The notes under the pieces are model-generated. The model had not been told where the DNA came from and ran no database searches. It saw only the letters and a list, made by a program, of their open reading frames with translations. This document shows, one piece after another, positions 6,355 to 11,363 of a DNA stretch of 11,363 nt. Position 1 is the first letter of the stretch; every line of letters starts with the position of its first letter. The DNA lies in contig CALDGN010000209.1 in NCBI GenBank assembly GCA_937942965.1, positions 1 to 11,363 of the forward strand, given 5' to 3'. Both the position numbers and the translations under genes were made by a program. The DNA is from an uncultured Acidimicrobiales bacterium. GTDB lineage: Bacteria > Actinomycetota > Acidimicrobiia > Acidimicrobiales > UBA10347.

Positions 6355-7409
6355 AGACATTGAGGCGCCGACTGTTCGGCTCGCATCTCCAGGTCATGTT
6401 GGTCGCGCTGCTCGTGGTGCTCGTCGGTGTCTTGATCGTCGGCGTGCTCTACGAGATCTTCGGAGCACGCCGCGGCTTCGACCCTGGACGCGGCGAAGAA
6501 GGCGGGCCGCTCGGCCTGCTCGTCGGACTCGGAGCCGCCGCACTCGCCTCGGCGCTCGTGTCGTGGCGAGTCACCAAACGTCTTGCCGCTCCGCTCGAAG
6601 CGGTCGGCGACGCAACCCGCAAGCTGGCCGCTGGGCGCTACGACGTTCGCCTGCCCGGCTCCGACACGCTCGAACTCGACGCGCTCGCCACCGACGTCAA
6701 CCATCTCGCGACCGAACTCCAAGAGACCGAAGAGCGACGCCTGCGCCTGATCGGCGATGTCGCCCACGAGCTGCGCAACCCACTCAGCACGATCGAAGGG
6801 ACGATGGAAGCCCTGCTCGATGGCGTCGTCGAACCGGACGACGAAACGTTCGCCCGGATCGGACGAGAAGCGGCCCGCCTCCGCCGACTGGCCGACGACC
6901 TGTCCTCGTTGTCGGCCGCCGGTGAGCTCGGTCGCCTCGACCACGAAGCCGTCGACCTCGCCGCCATCGCGAGCCACGTGGTCGATCAGCTCGAACCTCA
7001 GGCCCGAGCCAAGGGCCTCGAGATGTCGCTCGATGCCGCGGCGGCAATCGTTGCTGGCGACCGCGATCGGCTCACCCAAGTGCTGGTCAACATCGTCGGC
7101 AATGCCGTGCAGTACTCCGACGCCGGGACGATCAGCGTCGCCGTCACCTCAGATGCGGGTTGGGCTCGAGTCACCGTGAACGATCAGGGCCGCGGTCTGA
7201 GCGACGCTGACCAGACCCGGATCTTCGAACGCTTCTACCGAGTCGACGACCAGTTCACCGACGGGACCGGCGTCGGTCTCGCGATCGCCAAGCTCATCGT
7301 CGACGCGCACAACGGTGTCCTCACCGCGGTGAGCGCCGGTGTGGGCCACGGCACCACGTTCGCGGTCGATCTGCCGCTTTCGGGCGGCGCTGCGAACGCT
7401 CCCAGCTAG
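6351..7409 (+). CDS. Membrane sensor histidine kinase (HAMP-HisKA-HATPase)
   Basis: A 352-residue kinase, partner of the preceding regulator. Two membrane helices (about residues 13-33 and 53-71) flank a loop of only about 20 residues (YEIFGARRGFDPGRGEEGGP), so there is no real extracytoplasmic sensor domain. A HAMP linker follows (about 72-125), then HisKA with phospho-acceptor His139 in DVAHELRNPLST, then the ATPase domain with the N box (NIVGNAVQYSD), G1 (NDQGRGLSDAD), F box (IFERFYR) and G2 (GTGVGLAIAK). The kinase core is complete and should be active. I prefer ATG 6351; an in-frame GTG at 6345 adds two residues, and neither has a clear ribosome binding site. Ligand unknown. The short loop suggests sensing within or at the membrane or through a partner protein. 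Its stop TAG (7407-7409) overlaps the stop of the convergent ligase gene. Confidence 0.93.
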   Translation: MKTLRRRLFGSHLQVMLVALLVVLVGVLIVGVLYEIFGARRGFDPGRGEEGGPLGLLVGLGAAALASALVSWRVTKRLAAPLEAVGDATRKLAAGRYDVRLPGSDTLELDALATDVNHLATELQETEERRLRLIGDVAHELRNPLSTIEGTMEALLDGVVEPDDETFARIGREAARLRRLADDLSSLSAAGELGRLDHEAVDLAAIASHVVDQLEPQARAKGLEMSLDAAAAIVAGDRDRLTQVLVNIVGNAVQYSDAGTISVAVTSDAGWARVTVNDQGRGLSDADQTRIFERFYRVDDQFTDGTGVGLAIAKLIVDAHNGVLTAVSAGVGHGTTFAVDLPLSGGAANAPS

Positions 7410-8965
7410 CTCAACTGATCGCGCAGCTGGAAGCGCTTGATCTTGCCAGTCGCCGTCTTGGGCAGGTCGTCGACGACGTGGATCTCGCGAGGGCGCTTGA
7501 ACGCGGCCATGCGATCGCGGCAGTGCTGTTGCAGCTCCTCGACGTCCGGCGTCGCTCCACCGGCAGGAACGACAAACGCGATCGTCGCTTCGAGGCCGGC
7601 GTCGTCGCGTGAACCGACGACGGCAGCTTCGAGCACCGTGTCGTGTTCGATGAGCGTGCTCTCGACCTCGGCGGGCGACACCCAGATGCCGCCAGCCTTG
7701 ATCATGTCGTTGTCGCGCCCAAGGAACGTCCACGCGCCCTCGGCGTCGCGTACGTACATGTCGCCGGTGCGGACCCATCCGTCCTTGAACGCGGCCGCCG
7801 TCGCGTCGGGGCGCTCCCAATAGCCCACCGCCGCGGACGGCCCCTTCACGTGCAGGTAGCCAGGCGTGTCGACCGCATCGATGACGTTGTCGTCATCGTC
7901 ACGAATCTCGGCTTCGTAGCCAGTGACAGGGAAACCGCTCGCGCCCGGTACCTGTCGCTCGAGTGTGTTCGACAAGAAGATGTGGAGCAGCTCGGTTGAG
8001 CCGATCCCGTCGAGGACCGGCTGGCCGGTCAGTTCGTTGAAGCGGGTCTGCAATGGCGCGGGCAGCGACTCGCCTGCCGTGATCGTGGCCCGCAAGGTCG
8101 CGAACGCAGAGGGGTCCGGCGACGTGTCGAGCGTTGCCGCCACGAAGCCCGGGCTCGCGAAGAAGAACGTCGCTCCCTCGCTCGAGATCAGGTCGACCAT
8201 GGCCGCTGGAGTGGGCGGATCGGGATGCAGGATCGCCGTCGCTCCGACCGCGAAGGGGAACGTCAGCGAGTTGCCCAGCCCGAAGGCGAAGAACAGCTTG
8301 GCGATCGACAGGAAGCGATCGTCCTCGTTCACACCGAGCACGTCGGCGGCATAGGTCTCGGCGGTCGCTTGCATGCTGGCGTGCACATGCATGACGCCCT
8401 TGGGGCTGCCGGTCGTGCCGCTGCTGTAGAGCCAGAACGCAGGGGAGTTGCCGGTCGTGCCGGCAACCGGCGCTTCGCCGCGGTCGGTGTGATCGGCCCA
8501 GCTCGTGACAGCGATGTCCCGGCCGAGCGACGGGATCGAACCAGCATCGCCGCAGACGACGACCGCTTCGATCGCCGGCGCGCCGCTGACGATCGCGGGA
8601 ACCGTCGCGGCGAACGCTTCGGAGACGACGACCGCGCTAGCTCCTGAGTCGGCGATGATCGGCGCGAGCTCGGGGCCCGACAGCATCGTGGAGAGTGGTA
8701 CCGGCACGACGCCGGAGCGTTGGGCGCCGAGGAACCACGACGGGAACGTGACGTCGTCTCGCACGACCATCGCGACCCGGTCGCCCTGTGCGAGCCCGAG
8801 TGACGCAGCCGCGTTCTGGGCTCGCCACAGCTCCTGTTGCAGCTCGGCGTAGGTCGTCGACTCGCCTTGGCACCGAATCGCGATCCGATCGCCCCGGCCC
8901 TCGTCGACGTGGCGATCGATCAGCCACGCTGCGCTGTTGTAAGGAACGCTGTTGTACTGCGTCAT
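7406..8965 (-). CDS. Benzoate-CoA ligase family acyl-CoA synthetase
   Basis: A 519-residue ANL-superfamily ligase that activates an aromatic acid, most likely benzoate, to its CoA thioester with ATP cleaved to AMP. Motifs: P-loop SSGTTGSPKG (181-190), GSTELLHIFLSN (the block typical of the benzoate/4-hydroxybenzoate-CoA ligase family), VRTGDMY, the hinge region GRDNDMIKAGGIWVSPAE, and catalytic Lys508 in TATGKIKR. Length matches the family (about 500-530). The start is ATG 8965, preceded by AGGGGG (8975-8970) after a 4-nt spacer. The frame is open to an ATG at 9094, but those extra 43 residues look non-coding and overlap another small frame. It is the last gene of the boxB-SDR-ligase run, and makes the substrate of BoxB. 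Exact acid specificity (benzoate, hydroxy- or aminobenzoate) cannot be read from sequence by eye; boxB nearby favours benzoate. Confidence 0.9.
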   Translation of the reverse strand: MTQYNSVPYNSAAWLIDRHVDEGRGDRIAIRCQGESTTYAELQQELWRAQNAAASLGLAQGDRVAMVVRDDVTFPSWFLGAQRSGVVPVPLSTMLSGPELAPIIADSGASAVVVSEAFAATVPAIVSGAPAIEAVVVCGDAGSIPSLGRDIAVTSWADHTDRGEAPVAGTTGNSPAFWLYSSGTTGSPKGVMHVHASMQATAETYAADVLGVNEDDRFLSIAKLFFAFGLGNSLTFPFAVGATAILHPDPPTPAAMVDLISSEGATFFFASPGFVAATLDTSPDPSAFATLRATITAGESLPAPLQTRFNELTGQPVLDGIGSTELLHIFLSNTLERQVPGASGFPVTGYEAEIRDDDDNVIDAVDTPGYLHVKGPSAAVGYWERPDATAAAFKDGWVRTGDMYVRDAEGAWTFLGRDNDMIKAGGIWVSPAEVESTLIEHDTVLEAAVVGSRDDAGLEATIAFVVPAGGATPDVEELQQHCRDRMAAFKRPREIHVVDDLPKTATGKIKRFQLRDQLS

Positions 8966-8990
8966 CTGTCCCCCTGAATCCATCGGCTCG

Positions 8991-9122
8991 CTACTCGGCG
9001 AGCCCGTGTGTTCCGTCGTAACCGCTCGGTTCGGCAGGCTGCCATCGACCGATTTCTTGTGCGCGCTGAAGTTGCGCAGCGGGTGGAGCGACACCGATCA
9101 TCCCGATCGTCTTCACCGGCAT
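8991..9122 (-). CDS. Possible 43-residue small protein between SDR and ligase genes
   Basis: The 168-bp gap between the SDR and ligase genes contains an ATG (9122-9120) 11 nt after the SDR stop, preceded at about 8 nt by AGGCGG, one mismatch from a consensus ribosome binding site. The frame runs 43 codons to TAG at 8993-8991. It begins MPVKTIGMIGVAPP and ends GYDGTHGLAE; the middle is polar. About 63% of its codons end in G or C by my count, which is neither convincing nor excluding. The opening is vaguely like the first beta strand of some flavin-dependent luciferase-like enzymes, so it could be the stub of a decayed gene. I do not recognise a family. It may equally be chance. Confidence 0.35.
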   Translation of the reverse strand: MPVKTIGMIGVAPPAAQLQRAQEIGRWQPAEPSGYDGTHGLAE

Positions 9123-9133
9123 CGTCGGACCGC

Positions 9134-9880
9134 CTAGATCTGGATGCCGGTCGTAGCACCGCCATCGACCAAGACATTTGAGCCGGTCATGAAGCTCGCC
9201 CGAGCGCTTGCGACGAACGCGACGACATCGGCAATCTCCTCGGGTTCGCCGAGCCTGCGGAACGGGTTCTCGCGCAAAATCGCGTTCCACAGCTTGCCGT
9301 CTTCGATGCGGGCGTCATCCCAAGAACCGCCTGGGAAGATGATGTCGCCGGGTGAGACAACGTTGGCCCGGATGCCGCGTCGGGCGACTTCGCGGGCCAG
9401 CGACTTGATCATGCTGACCGTTGCGGCTTTGACCGCGGCATAGGCGGGGATGCGAGCGGCTGCGGTGCTGGCGGCCCGTGAGCCGATGCACACGATGTTG
9501 GCGCCGGTGTCGTCTTCCATGTGCTCGAGTGCGGTGCGGATCAGAGCGTTGGTGCCCACGAGGTCGACGGCGCACGATGCCTCCCAGTCCGGACCAGCCA
9601 TCGCAGAGACGTTGGAAACCAGCACGTCGAGCCCGCCGAGCGTGTCGACTGCCCACTCGACCAGCGCAGCTGGCTCTCCGACCACACCGATGTCGGCAGG
9701 CCGGTGGTGGACCTCGCCGAACTCGCTCAGCTCAGCGGCAGCTTCGGCCAACGCGGCCTCTCCTCGCGCACAAATCGCGACCCGTGCCCCTTCGTCGAGG
9801 AAGACCTTGGTGATCGCGCGACCGATGCCGCGGCTCCCGCCCGTGACGAGCACCCGCTTGCCGGTCAGTTCAAGATCCAT
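9134..9880 (-). CDS. Classical SDR dehydrogenase/reductase in the box-type cluster
   Basis: A 248-residue NAD(P)-dependent short-chain dehydrogenase of the classical (FabG-like) type. It shows the cofactor motif TGGSRGIG (13-20), Asp63, the NNAG-equivalent SNVSAMAG (89-96), and catalytic Ser134, Tyr147 and Lys151 in YAAVK, followed by the SPG motif and a C-terminal LVDGGATTGIQI. The position usually holding the tetrad Asn (in the VNL-G segment) appears to be Asp106 (AVDLVGT), a conservative change. Start ATG 9880 with AAGGGGAG (9896-9889) 8 nt upstream, inside the 24-bp gap from boxB, so the two are one operon. Substrate unknown. By context it may oxidise a hydroxyacyl-CoA or diol intermediate of aromatic acid breakdown, but such enzymes are functionally diverse and no substrate can be named. 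Confidence 0.88.
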   Translation of the reverse strand: MDLELTGKRVLVTGGSRGIGRAITKVFLDEGARVAICARGEAALAEAAAELSEFGEVHHRPADIGVVGEPAALVEWAVDTLGGLDVLVSNVSAMAGPDWEASCAVDLVGTNALIRTALEHMEDDTGANIVCIGSRAASTAAARIPAYAAVKAATVSMIKSLAREVARRGIRANVVSPGDIIFPGGSWDDARIEDGKLWNAILRENPFRRLGEPEEIADVVAFVASARASFMTGSNVLVDGGATTGIQI

Positions 9881-9904
9881 GTGCTCTACTCCCCTTGGTG
9901 TGGC

Positions 9905-11323
9905 TCAGCTCACCTGCACATAGTCATAGTCGACGGGCTTTTGATGAATGCCACGTGAGGGGGGAGCGACCCAGCCGGCCATCTTGCCAGGTTGCGTGAC
10001 GCCGACCATCTGGGCCTTGACGTGATCGCGTTCGGCATCGGTCGGCAGGAACGAGTCGACGCTGGCCGCCCACTCGTCGTCGCTGAGCAATCGTCCGTCG
10101 GGGCTGACGTGGTGATCGCGGAACGTGCCCACGTTGCGGTTGAAGCCGCCGTTCGGCAGCCGGAGCTGGACGTCGACGCCGGCTTCGCTGAGGGTCCGAT
10201 TCCAACGGTCGAGGCCCTTCTGGCAATCGACGCTGTAGTCGTCGCGCAACGTCTCGTTGAGCGCAGCGAGTTGGGTGACTTCGCGAGTACCGATGCCGGC
10301 ATCGGTGACTTCGGGGACGAGGCGATAGTCGTCCTTGAGCCTGTGGTCGTCGTCGCGGCGCTCTTCTTGGAAGCGGCCCTTGAGCCCGGCAGCGAAGTAG
10401 TTCGCCGCATTGGTCGACGTCTCGGAACCGAACAGGTCGAGCGACACCGAGTAGTGGAAGTTGATGTACTTCTGGAGCAGATCCAGGTTGAAGCCGCCGT
10501 GGGCGGTCACGTCGTCGGTGTCATGTTCGTGCATCAGCTCGATCGTGCGCTGCACGACTCGGCCGACGCCGGTGGCGCCGACGAACATGTGGTGGGCTTC
10601 TTCCTTGAGCATGAAGTCGCACGTGCGTGACAGCGGGTCAAAGGCGGATTCGCGCAACGAGGCGAGCTGGTACTTGCCGTCACGATCGGTGAAGTACGTG
10701 AACATGAAGAACGACAGCCAGTCCGGTGTCTCTTCGTTGAACGCGCCGAGGATGCGGGGGTTGTCCGCGTCGCCCGAGTGGCGCTCGAGCATCTCGTCGG
10801 CTTCTTCGCGTCCGTCACGGCCGAAGTAGCGGTGCAGTAGATACACCATCGCCCACAGGTGGCGGCCCTCTTCGACGTTGACCTGGAACAGGTTGCGCAT
10901 GTCGTAGAGCGACGGCGCGGTCAGGCTCAGGTGGCGCTGCTGTTCGACCGAGGCGGGTTCGGTGTCGCCCTGCACAACGATGAGCCGCTGGAGTTCGCTG
11001 CGGTACTCGCCCGGGACCTCCTGCCAGACGTCTTCGCCCTTGTGGTCACCGAAGGCGATCTTGCGGCCCGGCTCTTGATCCGCGAGGAAGATGCCCCACC
11101 GATAGTCGGGCATCTCGACGTGGTCGAAGTTGGCCCAACCTTCTTGACCGACGTCGACCGCGGTCCGCAGGTAGACGGGGTTCCGCTTGAACGCGGAGGG
11201 GCCCAGGTCCTCCCACCAGCGGATGAACTTGGGCTGCCACTGCTCCAGTGCGCGCTGCAGGCGCCGGTCGTCAGCCAGGCCAACGTTGTTCGGAATCTTG
11301 GCGTCGATATCGACAACTGCCAT
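9905..11323 (-). CDS. boxB: BoxB-type benzoyl-CoA 2,3-epoxidase, diiron oxygenase subunit
   Basis: A 472-residue enzyme that inserts one oxygen of O2 into benzoyl-CoA to give 2,3-epoxybenzoyl-CoA, using electrons from the BoxA reductase. The length is within a few residues of Azoarcus evansii BoxB (473). All six presumed diiron ligands are visible when aligned from memory to the Azoarcus enzyme (E120, E150, H153, D211, E240, H243). With this start they are Glu122 (QGDTEPAS), Glu152/His155 (VEEGRH), Asp213 (FTDRD) and Glu242/His245 (KEEAHHM). The start is either ATG 11323 or, three codons upstream, GTG 11332; neither has a strong ribosome binding site. The C-terminal block WVAPPSRGIHQKPVDYDYVQ is also BoxB-like. 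It is the first gene in the window of the leftward cluster; boxA and boxC would be expected upstream (right of the window) or elsewhere. Related CoA-ring epoxidases act on other aryl-CoAs, so benzoyl-CoA is the likely but not the only possible substrate. Confidence 0.93.
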   Translation of the reverse strand: MAVVDIDAKIPNNVGLADDRRLQRALEQWQPKFIRWWEDLGPSAFKRNPVYLRTAVDVGQEGWANFDHVEMPDYRWGIFLADQEPGRKIAFGDHKGEDVWQEVPGEYRSELQRLIVVQGDTEPASVEQQRHLSLTAPSLYDMRNLFQVNVEEGRHLWAMVYLLHRYFGRDGREEADEMLERHSGDADNPRILGAFNEETPDWLSFFMFTYFTDRDGKYQLASLRESAFDPLSRTCDFMLKEEAHHMFVGATGVGRVVQRTIELMHEHDTDDVTAHGGFNLDLLQKYINFHYSVSLDLFGSETSTNAANYFAAGLKGRFQEERRDDDHRLKDDYRLVPEVTDAGIGTREVTQLAALNETLRDDYSVDCQKGLDRWNRTLSEAGVDVQLRLPNGGFNRNVGTFRDHHVSPDGRLLSDDEWAASVDSFLPTDAERDHVKAQMVGVTQPGKMAGWVAPPSRGIHQKPVDYDYVQVS

Positions 11324-11363
11324 TTTGATCACACTCGCTTTCGGTCGAAGTCGGGGCGGGAGC
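11324..11363. other. Upstream edge of boxB
   Basis: 40 bp before the boxB ATG. It holds the alternative GTG start (11332-11330) and the purine run GAAAGCGAG on the minus strand, a weak ribosome binding site for either start. Too little is present to call a promoter or to tell whether another box gene precedes it. Confidence 0.3.

Noticed and set aside
6108..7079. 323-codon minus-strand frame opposite the regulator and kinase
   Set aside because: Opposite two unmistakable two-component proteins; the translation is low in recognisable motifs and spans the regulator-kinase junction.
8966..9094. 43-residue N-terminal extension of the benzoate-CoA ligase
   Set aside because: The inner ATG at 8965 has a strong AGGGGG site and starts where the family's conservation begins; the extension is unlike ligase N-termini.
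1..11363. CRISPR arrays, tRNA/rRNA genes, insertion sequences, phage or defence genes
   Set aside because: No regularly spaced repeats, tRNA-like folds, transposase motifs or phage/defence proteins were seen on either strand.

Overview
This 11.4-kb window is GC-rich and gene-dense, with strong G/C preference at third codon positions. It carries an oleB-oleC gene fusion, an arrangement best known from Actinobacteria such as Micrococcus luteus. A high-GC actinobacterium, possibly an Acidimicrobiia-type lineage, is the best guess. That placement is inferred from gene content and composition, because the window holds no rRNA or other phylogenetic marker.

Left third (1-5050): after the start of an unrecognised gene that runs off the left edge, there is a complete set for head-to-head hydrocarbon (long-chain olefin) biosynthesis. 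oleA (thiolase-fold acyl-CoA condensing enzyme) is transcribed rightward. A fused oleBC (beta-lactone decarboxylase plus beta-lactone synthetase) and oleD (2-alkyl-3-ketoalkanoate reductase) are transcribed leftward as a tightly coupled pair. The two arms diverge from a roughly 100-bp intergenic region. The expected route is: two acyl-CoAs condense (OleA), the ketone is reduced (OleD), a cis-beta-lactone is formed with ATP (OleC domain), and CO2 is lost to give a long-chain internal alkene (OleB domain). The main catalytic residues I looked for are present in each enzyme.

Middle (5051-7409): a small membrane protein with a SHOCT-like domain is followed by a strong hairpin. Next comes a two-component pair: an OmpR/PhoB-type response regulator and a histidine kinase with two membrane segments and almost no extracytoplasmic domain. 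The kinase start has no clear ribosome binding site, and its upstream junction carries a chain of overlapping stop and start codons.

Right third (7406-11363): a leftward cluster for aerobic CoA-dependent (box-type) aromatic acid degradation. In transcription order it holds a BoxB-type diiron benzoyl-CoA 2,3-epoxidase, a classical SDR dehydrogenase, a possible 43-residue small protein, and a benzoate-CoA ligase-family enzyme. Ligase and epoxidase give the first two chemical steps: benzoate to benzoyl-CoA to 2,3-epoxybenzoyl-CoA. boxA (reductase), boxC (ring-opening dihydrolase) and boxD are not in the window. The cluster converges on the histidine kinase, and the two stop codons overlap inside one GCTAGC palindrome.

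I saw no tRNA, rRNA, CRISPR array, insertion sequence or prophage gene. I do not claim a wholly new system. The less usual points are the divergent ole layout, the start/stop architecture of several genes, a small ORF and an SDR embedded in the box cluster, and the repeats in the divergent ole promoter region.
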